Shown here: one piece after another, positions 36,414 through 44,909 of the stretch
How positions within the stretch are numbered: the stretch's first letter is position 1
Layout of the letters: each line of letters opens with the position of its first letter
NCBI GenBank assembly: GCA_900546575.1
Contig: URDM01000002.1
Coordinates: forward strand, 15,581 to 79,580
DNA length: 64,000 nt
Direction of reading: 5' to 3'
From: an uncultured Prevotella sp.
GTDB taxonomy: Bacteria > Bacteroidota > Bacteroidia > Bacteroidales > Bacteroidaceae
Notes under the pieces: model-generated
Told to the model about the DNA's origin: nothing
The model's database searches: none
Seen by the model: the letters and a program-made list of their open reading frames with translations, nothing else
Program-made: the position numbers and the translations under genes

Positions 36414-36503
36414 TGAAATCTAAATGAAATAGACGTACTTTTTCATACATATTATTTCTCAATTAGTGCCATTTTACGGGGTTTTTATGCATTTTTTGCG
36501 GTT

Positions 36504-36615
36504 GTGCAAAAAAATGTAGTCCTTTTGGGTTGCAAAAGGGCTCCTTTTGGACTGCAAAAGGACTCCTTTTGGTGAGTAAAAGGACTCCTTTTGAAGGGCA
36601 AAACGAGTCCTTTTG
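36504..36615. repeat. 22-bp tandem repeat array, locus 1
   Basis: TCCTTTTG recurs at exactly 36520, 36542, 36564, 36586 and 36608, a strict 22-bp period. Each unit centres on a palindrome-like core AAAAGGACTCCTTTT (7-bp arms) followed by about six variable bases. It occupies the gap between the sulfatase gene and the lipoprotein gene. Short open frames across it encode SPKG/QKD-type peptides and look spurious. The same family recurs at 52489-52600 and 63692-63798. Confidence 0.95.
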
Positions 36616-36687
36616 CGCGACGTGCGTGTCACGGGGTGAAGAAAAGCATTATAAAGTGGTACGCGCGCTGTTAAAAAAACTTGATTG

Positions 36688-36719
36688 TTTGCACGTTGCG
36701 TCATAAAGTAGTAATTTTG
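36688..36719 (+). promoter_or_regulatory. predicted promoter immediately before the lipoprotein start
   Basis: TTTG (36688-36691) and TAATTTTG (36712-36719) with 20 bp between them. The -7 box ends only 8 bp before the ATG at 36728, so the mRNA would have almost no leader. Confidence 0.75.
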
Positions 36720-36727
36720 CCGACGCA

Positions 36728-37132
36728 ATGAAGTACATATTATTAACGACCATCACGCTGCTGCTCTTCACGGCATGCGCTAAGACCGACGACGAGAAGG
36801 CGCAGGATCTGCTCGCCCAGATTGACTCACTCTACGCCAAGGGCAAGTACAAGGAGACTCTCGACTCGATTACCGTGCTGCGCGAACGCTATCCTATGGC
36901 GATAGAATCGCGACGCAAGGCTCTTGCCGTATGGCAGAAGGCATCGCTCGCAATGGCGCAGAACGACGTGGCAAGCACCGACCTGCGCCTGCAGGAAGTG
37001 ACCCGACAGCTCAACGAAGCTACCGACCGCCTGACACGCAACATGCTCGCCGTGAAGCGCGACTCGCTGCAGGCACGCTACGAAGCAATGTGCGGCGTGG
37101 TGAGGATGATACACCTAAGGCAGAAACAATAG
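36728..37132 (+). CDS. small lipoprotein with coiled-coil character
   Basis: A 134-residue predicted lipoprotein: MKYILLTTITLLLFTAC with lipobox FTA-C17. A charged, heptad-rich helical body follows (DLLAQIDSLYAKGKYKETLDSITVLRE is TPR-like, then QLNEATDRLTRNML). I do not recognise a named family. The start is fixed by the signal peptide. The next gene (DUF1599) begins 62 bp later with its own promoter-like site. Confidence 0.75.
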   Translation: MKYILLTTITLLLFTACAKTDDEKAQDLLAQIDSLYAKGKYKETLDSITVLRERYPMAIESRRKALAVWQKASLAMAQNDVASTDLRLQEVTRQLNEATDRLTRNMLAVKRDSLQARYEAMCGVVRMIHLRQKQ

Positions 37133-37143
37133 CAGGCGATAAA

Positions 37144-37175
37144 CTTGTTTATTTGACAGGTTTTTTGTATTTTTG
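37144..37175 (+). promoter_or_regulatory. predicted promoter for the DUF1599 gene
   Basis: CTTG (37144-37147) and TATTTTTG (37168-37175), 20 bp apart, 19 bp before the ATG. Confidence 0.6.
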
Positions 37176-37194
37176 TGCCGACTTATTAACAGAC

Positions 37195-37737
37195 ATGACA
37201 AAGACAGAAGAACAATTCAAAAGCGTGATGCAGGAGTGCCGGACGTTATTCGGCAAGAAACTGCACGACTATGGGGCATCGTGGCGCATATTGCGCCCGT
37301 CGTCGCTTACCGACCAGCTCTTCATCAAGGCAAAGCGCATACGCTCTATCGAAATCACCGGCACTACGCTCGTAGGCGAAGGCATACGCCCTGAGTTTAT
37401 CGCTTTGATAAACTATGGCATCATAGGACTCATACAGCTCAAGAACGGATTCACCGACACGGTGGACACTACGCCCGACGAGGCTATGGCTATGTACGAC
37501 GAGCACGCCCAGGAGTGTCTGGAACTGATGCTGCGCAAGAACCACGACTATGCCGAGGCATGGCGCGACATGCGCGTGAGCAGCTACACCGACTTCATAC
37601 TGACCAAGATACAACGCGTCAAGGAAATAGAAAACATCAACGGCAACACACTCGTCTCCGAAGGCATCGACGCCAACTATATGGACATCATCAACTATGC
37701 ATGCTTCGGAGCCATAAAGACTGCGGACGACGAATAA
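37195..37737 (+). CDS. DUF1599 protein with tandem duplicated domain
   Basis: A 180-residue protein made of two similar halves. Residues ~14-83 (QECRTLFGKKLHDYGASWR...TTLVGEGI...LINYGIIG) align with ~101-176 (QECLELMLRKNHDYAEAWR...NTLVSEGI...IINYACFG). Conserved HDY, SWR/AWR, SxTD, RI/RV, GxTLVxEGI and INY recur in both. DUF1599 has been linked to nucleotide metabolism or modification, but no reaction is established to my knowledge. ATG 37195 is used; a longer frame upstream overlaps the lipoprotein gene and is spurious. It precedes the DoxX-TpiA gene in a conserved Bacteroidales order. Confidence 0.85.
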   Translation: MTKTEEQFKSVMQECRTLFGKKLHDYGASWRILRPSSLTDQLFIKAKRIRSIEITGTTLVGEGIRPEFIALINYGIIGLIQLKNGFTDTVDTTPDEAMAMYDEHAQECLELMLRKNHDYAEAWRDMRVSSYTDFILTKIQRVKEIENINGNTLVSEGIDANYMDIINYACFGAIKTADDE

Positions 37738-37786
37738 TGCCGTGACACGCATTCTGTAAGCCGATACAACAAACCACATACAAGAA

Positions 37787-39865
37787 ATGGCAAAACTCAG
37801 AATATTCGCTGTAAACCTGTGCCGACTGCTGCTCGCCCTTACGTTCATCCTGTCGGGATACGTCAAGGCCATCGACCCGCTCGGCACACAATACAAGCTG
37901 AAGGACTATGCCGCCGCCATGCACCTGGCTGAATACATTCCCGACTGGCTTACGCTCACCGGAGCGATAACGCTTGCCATGACGGAGTTCGCTCTCGGCA
38001 TATTCATGCTGTTTGCCATACGGCGCCATCTGGTGTCAAAGCTGGTGACGACATTGATGGTGGTGATGACGCTCATCACGGTGTGGATATTCATTGCCAA
38101 CCCCGTGAAGGACTGCGGATGCTTCGGCGACGCCATAAAGCTCACCAACGGCGAAACGCTTTTGAAGAACATAGTGCTGCTGGCAGCCGCCATTGTCACG
38201 GCAATGCGCCCTCTGGACATGGCACGGCTAATATCCAAGTCGAACCAGTGGATTGTCACCAACTACACACTGGTGTACATCGTATGCACAAGCATCTACT
38301 GCCTGTACGCCCTGCCCACCTTCGACTTCCGCCCGTATCACATCGGCGCCAACATCAAGAAGGGCATGGAAATACCCGAAGGAGCCGAGCAGCCGGAGTT
38401 TGAGACCACGTTCATACTGAAGAAGAACGGACAGACGCGCGAGTTCACACTCGACAACTATCCCGACTCTACATGGGAGTTTGTCGACTCGAAGACCATT
38501 CAGACACGCCAGGGCTACGAGCCGCCAATACACGACTTCAGCCTGACACTCGCCGAGACCGGCGACGACATCACCGACGACGTGCTGAGCCGCAAGGGAT
38601 ACACATTCCTGCTCATATCGCCATCGCTTGCCTACGCCGACGACGGCAACTTCGGCGACATCGACCAGATATACGAATACGCATCGGGGCACAACATACC
38701 CTTCTACTGCGTGACGGCTTCTACCGATGACGACATCAACCGCTGGCGCGACCTTACCGGAGCCGAATACCCATTCTGCAATGCCGACGAGACAACGCTC
38801 AAGACCATAATACGAAGCAACCCCGGACTGCTGCTCCTCAAGGACGCTACCGTCATAGGAAAGTGGAGCCACAACCAGCTGCCCGACCCCGACGAGCTCA
38901 CGGCAAGCCCCGACCAGCTGCCCATAGGACAACTGCCGGACGACGGAGTGACCGGCAAACTCATCAAGGTGCTGCTCACATTCCTGCTGCCTCTGACGCT
39001 GCTGACCATCGCCGACCGCCTCTGGGCATGGTCGAAGTGGGTGCGCAACAAAGAAAAGAAAGAATCTAACAAAATATTTCAAATCTTTAAAAACAAAAAG
39101 AAAATGAGAAAGAAAATTGTAGCAGGTAACTGGAAGATGAATCTTAACCTGCAGGATGGCGTAGCTCTCGCCAAGGAAATCAACGAAGCACTCGTAGCTG
39201 AAAAGCCAAACTGTGAAGTTATCATCTGCACTCCGTTCATTCACCTCGCTTCTGTAGCTCAGGTGCTTGACCAGAACGTAGTAGCTCTCGGTGCCGAGAA
39301 CTGCGCTGACAAGGTTAAGGGCGCTTACACTGGCGAAGTTTCAGCCGAAATGGTTAAGAGCACTGGCGCTCAGTACGTAATCCTCGGCCACTCAGAGCGT
39401 CGTCAGTACTACGGCGAGACTGCTGAGATTCTGAAGGAGAAGGTAGACCTCGCACTTGCTAACGGCTTGAAGATTCTCTTCTGCTGCGGCGAGACTCTCG
39501 AGGAGCGTCAGGCAGAGAAGCAGAACGAGGTAGTAAAGGCAGAGCTCGAAGGATCTGTATTCCACCTCGATGCAGAGGCTTGGAAGAACATCGTTATCGC
39601 TTACGAGCCGATCTGGGCTATCGGTACCGGCATGACTGCTACTTCTGATCAGGCTGAGGAGATGCTTGCTTACATCCGTTCAATCGTTGCCGAGAAGTAC
39701 GGCCAGGAGGCTGCTGAGAACACTTCTATCCTCTACGGTGGAAGCTGCAAGGCCAGCAACGCTCCCGAACTCTTCTCTAAGCCTAACATCGACGGTGGAC
39801 TTATCGGTGGCGCTTCATTGAAGTGCGCTGACTTCAAGGGCATCATCGACGCTTGGAAGAAGTAA
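37787..39865 (+). CDS. tpiA: DoxX/MauE-like membrane protein fused in frame to triosephosphate isomerase
   Basis: One open frame of 692 codons. Residues 1-~150 form a four-helix DoxX/MauE-type membrane domain with the redox-like motif DCGCFGD. Residues ~180-390 read as a thioredoxin-like exported domain, and a further membrane helix lies near 395-420. From residue 440 (Met, at 39104) runs a complete 253-residue triosephosphate isomerase: AGNWKMN, GHSERR and the catalytic AYEPIWAIGTG. No stop codon separates the parts. In related genomes these are separate neighbours. Codon choice shifts sharply at residue ~440 towards that of highly expressed genes, so the isomerase may mainly be translated from its own ATG. 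Confidence 0.88.
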   Translation: MAKLRIFAVNLCRLLLALTFILSGYVKAIDPLGTQYKLKDYAAAMHLAEYIPDWLTLTGAITLAMTEFALGIFMLFAIRRHLVSKLVTTLMVVMTLITVWIFIANPVKDCGCFGDAIKLTNGETLLKNIVLLAAAIVTAMRPLDMARLISKSNQWIVTNYTLVYIVCTSIYCLYALPTFDFRPYHIGANIKKGMEIPEGAEQPEFETTFILKKNGQTREFTLDNYPDSTWEFVDSKTIQTRQGYEPPIHDFSLTLAETGDDITDDVLSRKGYTFLLISPSLAYADDGNFGDIDQIYEYASGHNIPFYCVTASTDDDINRWRDLTGAEYPFCNADETTLKTIIRSNPGLLLLKDATVIGKWSHNQLPDPDELTASPDQLPIGQLPDDGVTGKLIKVLLTFLLPLTLLTIADRLWAWSKWVRNKEKKESNKIFQIFKNKKKMRKKIVAGNWKMNLNLQDGVALAKEINEALVAEKPNCEVIICTPFIHLASVAQVLDQNVVALGAENCADKVKGAYTGEVSAEMVKSTGAQYVILGHSERRQYYGETAEILKEKVDLALANGLKILFCCGETLEERQAEKQNEVVKAELEGSVFHLDAEAWKNIVIAYEPIWAIGTGMTATSDQAEEMLAYIRSIVAEKYGQEAAENTSILYGGSCKASNAPELFSKPNIDGGLIGGASLKCADFKGIIDAWKK

Positions 39866-39894
39866 TACGGACTCAAAACGACAAATTCAAAACA

Positions 39895-39924
39895 GTGGAG
39901 CCGTCACAAAGTTGGCGGCTCCAC
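39895..39924 (+). terminator. hairpin after tpiA
   Basis: GTGGAGCCG pairs with CGGCTCCAC (9 bp) with a 12-nt loop. It is followed by ATTATAATATAT rather than a T-run, so termination is probably partial before the SPOR gene. Confidence 0.55.
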
Positions 39925-39938
39925 ATTATAATATATAT

Positions 39939-40628
39939 ATGAAACGCTTTCTATTCATTCTGAACTTGCTATTATGCATAGGTGCAGCCACACAGGCGCA
40001 AACCTACACACAACACCTGCAACAGAAACAGCAGGGCAAGGCCAACGTCACCCTGACACAGAGCCGCGAAATAGAAACGCTTGTCAATGGCGCCAACGTG
40101 AGCGCACGCAAACCTGCCTACGACAACACTACGCCCAATAACACACACAAGACAGACAACGCCCCCACCCAAAAGCAGAACAACCATGAGCAGACGCAGC
40201 AAAAGCACTCTGCCAACCAACATAAAGGCGACAGCACCAACAACGCCCATCGCGAACAGCACGCTACCAGCGAGCAGCACGCCGACACACACAAGACCGA
40301 CAACAACGACAACGAAATGGAGATACCGACGGTCGACATGCGCAAGAAGGTGATGCGACGCGCATACAAGGTGAACGGCTATAGAGTGCAGGTTTTTGCC
40401 GGAGGCAACTCGCGCAACGACAAAATAAAGGCACAAAACGCCGGCAATGCCATGAAAATGGCGTTCCCAAGCCAACCCATATACGTACACTTCTACTCGC
40501 CACGATGGATATGCCGCATGGGCAACTACCGCACCTACGCAGAAGCCAACGCCATACTGCAACAGGTAAAGAAAATGGGATACAAACAGGCTTGCATCGT
40601 AAGCGGAAAGATCACAGTGGCGTATTAG
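39939..40628 (+). CDS. SPOR domain protein, secreted
   Basis: A 229-residue exported protein: signal peptide MKRFLFILNLLLCIGAATQA, a low-complexity His/Gln/Asn/Thr-rich linker (~60-130), and a C-terminal SPOR domain (~145-225; YRVQVFAGGNSRNDKIKAQN, YRTYAEANAILQQVKKMGY). SPOR domains bind denuded peptidoglycan, often at the septum. ATG 39939 is chosen over a frame extension nine codons upstream because the signal peptide starts there. The same gene order (tpiA, SPOR, folE) is familiar in Bacteroidales. Confidence 0.88.
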   Translation: MKRFLFILNLLLCIGAATQAQTYTQHLQQKQQGKANVTLTQSREIETLVNGANVSARKPAYDNTTPNNTHKTDNAPTQKQNNHEQTQQKHSANQHKGDSTNNAHREQHATSEQHADTHKTDNNDNEMEIPTVDMRKKVMRRAYKVNGYRVQVFAGGNSRNDKIKAQNAGNAMKMAFPSQPIYVHFYSPRWICRMGNYRTYAEANAILQQVKKMGYKQACIVSGKITVAY

Positions 40629-40629
40629 G

Positions 40630-40920
40630 AATTAGGAGTTTTGAATTTTGAGTTTTGAATTATTCTCGGCTTCGCCTGCGATTAGGAATTAATCAATGTT
40701 GAATTGAGAATTCAAAACTCAAAACTCAAAACTCAAAATTGCCAAAGGCAATAATTCAAAATTCAAAACTCAAAACTCAAAATTGCCAAAGGCAATAATT
40801 CAAAATTCAAAACTCAAAATTCAAAATTGCCAAAGGCAACAATTCAAAATTCAAAACTCAAAACTCAAAATTGCCAAAGGCAACAATTCAAAATTCAAAA
40901 CTCAAAATTCAAAATTCAAA
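40630..40920 (+). repeat. 44-bp tandem repeat abutting the folE start codon
   Basis: The hairpin word GCCAAAGGCA recurs at exactly 40741, 40785, 40829 and 40873 (44-bp period), separated by AATTCAAAATTCAAAACTCA-type words. The last unit runs directly into the ATG at 40921, leaving no separate ribosome binding site. An inverted copy of the words lies at 40630-40665. The open frames through it encode NSKLKIQN repeats and are not considered coding. The same words precede the DNA glycosylase start at 22116. Confidence 0.95.
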
Positions 40921-41511
40921 ATGATAACTCCCGAATACCGCAAGGGTCTCGACGACCTCGCATCACACTACAAAGAAGTACTGACATTGCTCGGCGAAGA
41001 CCCCGAACGCGAGGGACTGCAGAAGACACCGATGCGTGTAGCAAAGGCAATGCAGGTGCTCACACGCGGCTACTCGCAAGATCCGCACAAGGTATTGACC
41101 GACGCCCTCTTCAAGGAAGACTACAACCAGATGGTACTCGTCAAGGACATCGACGTGTTTTCGCTTTGCGAGCACCACATGTTGCCTTTCTACGGCAAGG
41201 CACACGTGGCGTATATCCCCAACGGCTACATCACCGGACTGAGCAAGATAGCACGCGTAGTGGACATATTCTCACATCGTCTGCAGGTGCAGGAGCGTCT
41301 GACTCAGCAGATACGCGAGTGCATCGAGGACACACTCCATCCCCTCGGAGTGATGGTAGTGATTGAGGCTAAGCACATGTGCATGCAGATGCGTGGCGTG
41401 GAGAAGCAAAGCTCCATAACCATGACGAGCGACTTCTCAGGCGCTTTCGAACAGGCGAAGACACGTCAGGAACTGATGAACCTCATCAACTCCAATTCGC
41501 ACAAGTTCTGA
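40921..41511 (+). CDS. folE: GTP cyclohydrolase I
   Basis: A 196-residue enzyme making 7,8-dihydroneopterin triphosphate from GTP for folate/pterin synthesis. Zinc and active-site blocks are visible: SLCEHHMLPFYGKAHVAYIP, GLSKIARVVDIFSHRLQVQE and MCMQMRGVEKQ. The length is typical. ATG 40921 is the start; the 46 codons upstream in frame are translated 44-bp repeat. Confidence 0.96.
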   Translation: MITPEYRKGLDDLASHYKEVLTLLGEDPEREGLQKTPMRVAKAMQVLTRGYSQDPHKVLTDALFKEDYNQMVLVKDIDVFSLCEHHMLPFYGKAHVAYIPNGYITGLSKIARVVDIFSHRLQVQERLTQQIRECIEDTLHPLGVMVVIEAKHMCMQMRGVEKQSSITMTSDFSGAFEQAKTRQELMNLINSNSHKF

Positions 41512-41647
41512 TAAGAACAAAAAAATATTGAAAAAAAGCAGACTATCCGTGCAATGTTTACCTGATGCCTGCATTATATATAATGTATAGGCTGTAAAGC
41601 TATAACATTGCAACGAATATAAAAACAATAAAAACAGAACAAACAGA

Positions 41648-42334
41648 ATGAAGAATCTTAGAAACTTTATCATGGCGTTCGTCGGCTTCATTGCCGTTGC
41701 CATGTGCGTAACATCATGTCTCAGCAACGAGGACGACTCTCTCGACTACGCTACACAGAAGCAATATCAGCAAATTATGGCAGGTCCGCAGACCGGCTTG
41801 ATCCGCTTCTATCGCCAGCAGGGCACAAGAGCCTACGTAGGTCAGCAGACTCTCGTTAAGTACGACTCTATTAAAAATGCCAGCTGGTATATAGGATCAG
41901 ACTCTACTATAACAATCAACAACTTCCCGGTATATATGCTCGACAGCGCTATTATTGTCAACAAGGATGCTACAGGCGACGATGCCGTAAAGTATCGCTC
42001 GCTCAATCAGGCTATACGCGCCCTGAAGAACAGCTCACTGGGATCAGAAAATGTCAAGGCTTTTTATGCAATTCCTTCAACAGGATGGGTAAGCGAAAGC
42101 GTTATACAGTTTATGTTTCAGCCGACAACCATCGAGCGTACAATAAACTTTAACGGAGGCGACCACAAGGTTTACTTTGTATTCAACAGCTACAACGTAG
42201 GCGCATTCTCAAGAAGCACCCGTGAGGCACAGGCATCGTACACACTGTCTGCCATCTGCATCGACAAGCTCAGCCAGCAGAATGCTGTGCCGTCAACATA
42301 CTTCAATAGAGTAGGCATCCTGTTGGCAAAATAA
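41648..42334 (+). CDS. DUF4840-like lipoprotein
   Basis: A 228-residue predicted lipoprotein with lipobox VTS-C24 followed by the acidic LSNEDDS retention-type sequence typical of Bacteroidetes surface lipoproteins. The rest is mixed alpha/beta with an ending VGILLAK. It resembles the DUF4840 lipoproteins of Prevotella and Bacteroides, whose function is unknown; the family match is from memory. It lies in a plus-strand run between folE and xth. Confidence 0.65.
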   Translation: MKNLRNFIMAFVGFIAVAMCVTSCLSNEDDSLDYATQKQYQQIMAGPQTGLIRFYRQQGTRAYVGQQTLVKYDSIKNASWYIGSDSTITINNFPVYMLDSAIIVNKDATGDDAVKYRSLNQAIRALKNSSLGSENVKAFYAIPSTGWVSESVIQFMFQPTTIERTINFNGGDHKVYFVFNSYNVGAFSRSTREAQASYTLSAICIDKLSQQNAVPSTYFNRVGILLAK

Positions 42335-42385
42335 GGCGCAACACGTGTGCTACAGCTACAACAATAAATAAGCAAATACACATAA

Positions 42386-43135
42386 ATGAAATTCATTTCA
42401 TGGAACGTAAATGGTCTGCGTGCGTGCGTGCAGAAAGGGTTTGAAGACTCTTTCCGCACGCTCGACGCGGACTTTTTCTGTCTGCAAGAGACCAAGATGC
42501 AGGCAGGTCAGCTCGACTTGCAGTTTGAAGGCTACAACTCCTATTGGAACTATGCCGACAAGAAGGGATATTCGGGCACTGCCATATACACACGCCACAC
42601 ACCCGTAAGCGTGAGTTACGGCATCGGAATAGACGAGCATGACCACGAAGGACGCGTCATAACACTCGAGATGGAGAAATTCTATCTCGTCACATGCTAT
42701 ACACCCAACTCGCAGGACGGACTGCGCCGACTCGACTATCGCATGAAGTGGGAGGACGATTTCCTCAACTACATCAAGCAGCTTGATGCCAAGAAGCCAG
42801 TCATTCTGTGCGGCGACCTGAACGTAGCACACGAGGAAATAGACCTCAAGAATCCCAAGACCAACCGCAAGAACGCCGGATTCACCGACGAGGAACGCCA
42901 GAAGATGACACAATTCCTTGCCAACGGATTCGTCGATACGTTCCGTTCGCTGCATCCCAACGACCCCACCTACTCGTGGTGGTCGTACAGATTCCGTGCA
43001 CGCGAGAAGAACGCCGGATGGCGTATCGACTACTTCATCGTGTCCGAACGTATGCAAGCCAACATCACATCGGCAGCAATACACACAGAAATATACGGCA
43101 GCGACCACTGCCCCGTAGAGCTCGTCATTGAATGA
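42386..43135 (+). CDS. xth: exodeoxyribonuclease III
   Basis: A 249-residue AP endonuclease/3'-5' exonuclease for base excision repair. Family blocks in order: SWNVNGLRAC (5-14), CLQETKMQ (metal-binding Glu), YTPNSQDGLRRLDYR, CGDLNVAHEEIDL, and RIDYFIVS with GSDHCPVEL near the C-terminus. The length is typical. The stop codon lies inside the terminator hairpin. Confidence 0.95.
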   Translation: MKFISWNVNGLRACVQKGFEDSFRTLDADFFCLQETKMQAGQLDLQFEGYNSYWNYADKKGYSGTAIYTRHTPVSVSYGIGIDEHDHEGRVITLEMEKFYLVTCYTPNSQDGLRRLDYRMKWEDDFLNYIKQLDAKKPVILCGDLNVAHEEIDLKNPKTNRKNAGFTDEERQKMTQFLANGFVDTFRSLHPNDPTYSWWSYRFRAREKNAGWRIDYFIVSERMQANITSAAIHTEIYGSDHCPVELVIE

Positions 43136-43147
43136 CGGGCTTTTTTT
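43119..43147 (+). terminator. terminator overlapping the xth stop codon
   Basis: GCTCGTCATT/AATGACGGGC hairpin (one G-U pair) followed by seven T residues; its 5' arm and loop include the last codons of xth. Confidence 0.85.
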
Positions 43148-43185
43148 ATAATGTAATAGGCATAACCTAAAGAAACATTAAAATA

Positions 43186-43217
43186 TTTGTCATTTCCGCA
43201 AAAAGTAACTATCTTTG
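43186..43217 (+). promoter_or_regulatory. predicted promoter for psd
   Basis: TTTG (43186-43189) and TATCTTTG (43210-43217) with 20 bp between them; predicted leader of about 114 nt. Confidence 0.8.
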
Positions 43218-43337
43218 CACAGATAAATTGTGTCCGTGCATACATCTGTTTTCTTGACATTTCTATCGGGACATACAACATGACGTAAAAACAAAATTAA
43301 AACAACAACCAAATACAGCCTAACCCCATAACTTACA

Positions 43338-44030
43338 ATGATTAAAAGAATAAAGAAACTCAAGAAAATACGCCTACACCGTGAAGGAACCGACACTCTC
43401 GTATACGGATTCATATTCATTGCAGCTATCGCTCTGCTGTTGTGGCGCTTCTGCGACAACAAAGCTCCGTTCTGGTGCTTCACTGTAATATTCGCTGTAG
43501 TCTACGGAATTGTAATCAACTTCTTCCGATGCCCCATCAGATTCTTCCCAAGCGAAGACACCGAGAAGATAGTAGTGGCTCCGGCCGACGGTCGCATAGT
43601 AGTGATTGAAGAGGTAGACGAAGACACCTACTTCCACGAGCGCCGCATTATGGTGAGCATTTTCATGAGTCTGTTCAATGTACACGCCAACTGGTTCCCA
43701 GTAGACGGACGCGTCAAGCTCGTAGCTCATCACAACGGCAACTTCCACAAGGCTTGGTTGCCCAAGGCAAGCGAAGAGAACGAGCACGCCGACGTAGTCA
43801 TAACAACTCCCGATGGTGTCGACATCCTGTGCCGACAGATAGCAGGTGCCGTGGCACGACGCATCGTGACATACGCCAAGGAGGGTGAGGATTGCTACAT
43901 CGACGAGCACCTCGGATTTATAAAGTTCGGTTCGCGCGTTGACGTTTATCTGCCACTCGGCACCGAGATATGCGTCAAGATGGGACAAGCCACTACCGGC
44001 GACCAGACTATAATAGCTAAACTCAAGTAG
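43338..44030 (+). CDS. psd: phosphatidylserine decarboxylase family protein
   Basis: A 230-residue membrane-associated pyruvoyl enzyme (short, type II) that makes phosphatidylethanolamine from phosphatidylserine. Two N-terminal hydrophobic segments (~22-60), then APADGRIVVIEE, VSIFMSLFNVHANWFPVDG and, near the C-terminus, FIKFGSRVD, where Gly-Ser is the expected self-cleavage site giving the pyruvoyl group. It is followed by pssA, which makes its substrate. Confidence 0.94.
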   Translation: MIKRIKKLKKIRLHREGTDTLVYGFIFIAAIALLLWRFCDNKAPFWCFTVIFAVVYGIVINFFRCPIRFFPSEDTEKIVVAPADGRIVVIEEVDEDTYFHERRIMVSIFMSLFNVHANWFPVDGRVKLVAHHNGNFHKAWLPKASEENEHADVVITTPDGVDILCRQIAGAVARRIVTYAKEGEDCYIDEHLGFIKFGSRVDVYLPLGTEICVKMGQATTGDQTIIAKLK

Positions 44031-44073
44031 AGATTGGCACATAAAGAAATACGGAACAACAATGAACTTAAAT

Positions 44074-44098
44074 AATCGCGGCAATGCCGCGATTTTGA
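44074..44098 (+). terminator. hairpin between psd and pssA
   Basis: AATCGCGGC-AAT-GCCGCGATT (9-bp stem) followed by TTGATTTT. It may partly end psd transcripts or act as an mRNA processing/stability element within the operon. Confidence 0.6.
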
Positions 44099-44122
44099 TT
44101 TTATAAATTCAAAAATCGAATA

Positions 44123-44848
44123 ATGGCAAACTTTATAACAAGTAAGATACCAAACACCCTGACATGTGGCAACCTCGTATCTGGCTGCATAGCTACCTAC
44201 TTCGCCCTGTGCGGCGAAGCCCAGCTGGCACTCGTATGGATTATAGCAGGAGCCGTGTTCGACTTCTTCGACGGAATGAGCGCCCGACTGCTGGGCGTAA
44301 GCTCGCCTATAGGCAAGGAACTCGACTCTTTGGCAGACGACGTTACGTTCGGCGTGGCACCGTCAGCAATGGTTTTCACACAACTTTCGGTTATGGACTA
44401 TCCGTCGTTTATGGATTCTATCGCGTCATACGTGCCATTCTTTGCCTTCGTTATGGCTGCCTTCTCGGCACTGCGATTGGCAAAATTCAATCTTGACACA
44501 CGACAGACAACGTCATTCATTGGTCTGCCCACACCAGCCAACGCGCTGTTCTGGGCTTCGCTGCTTGTGTCGCAACCAGACTTTCTGGAGAGTTCTACAG
44601 TAATGGTATTGCCGATGCTCGCCATGATATGCGTAAGCTGCTGGCTGTTGATAGCCGAAATTCCGATGTTCGCCCTCAAGTTCAAGAACTGGGGATGGGC
44701 AGGCAACGAGCTTAGATATTCATTCATCGTGTTCTCGGCTGCCATGATTGTATTACTGGGCATAATGCAAAGCTTCTGGGTTATCATAACAGCCTACTTC
44801 CTGACATCGGTTGTAGCTAACGCTATGAATACCAAAGCCAAGCAATAA
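44123..44848 (+). CDS. pssA: CDP-diacylglycerol-serine O-phosphatidyltransferase
   Basis: A 241-residue inner-membrane enzyme making phosphatidylserine. The CDP-alcohol phosphotransferase signature DGxxAR(x8)GxxxDxxxD is complete in the segment FFDGMSARLL...GKELDSLADD (~48-73). About seven hydrophobic helices follow the family pattern. With psd directly upstream it forms the phosphatidylethanolamine pathway. Confidence 0.95.
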   Translation: MANFITSKIPNTLTCGNLVSGCIATYFALCGEAQLALVWIIAGAVFDFFDGMSARLLGVSSPIGKELDSLADDVTFGVAPSAMVFTQLSVMDYPSFMDSIASYVPFFAFVMAAFSALRLAKFNLDTRQTTSFIGLPTPANALFWASLLVSQPDFLESSTVMVLPMLAMICVSCWLLIAEIPMFALKFKNWGWAGNELRYSFIVFSAAMIVLLGIMQSFWVIITAYFLTSVVANAMNTKAKQ

Positions 44849-44909
44849 GTGGCAGGAAAAGCTCAAGAGAGGCACAAATATATTTATTAACTTCAAACAG
44901 ACAAAGAAA

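Noticed and set aside
36504..36615. CRISPR array
   Set aside because: The period is only 22 bp, the conserved core is most of the unit, the variable part is about six bases, and no cas genes are present. The same applies to the 33-bp and 44-bp arrays.
36931..37194. Upstream extension of the DUF1599 protein
   Set aside because: Overlaps the lipoprotein gene in another frame and includes a promoter-like site; homology starts at 37195.
40783..40920. N-terminal extension of folE (NSKLKIQN-type peptide)
   Set aside because: It is the translation of the 44-bp repeat; all enzyme homology begins at the ATG at 40921.
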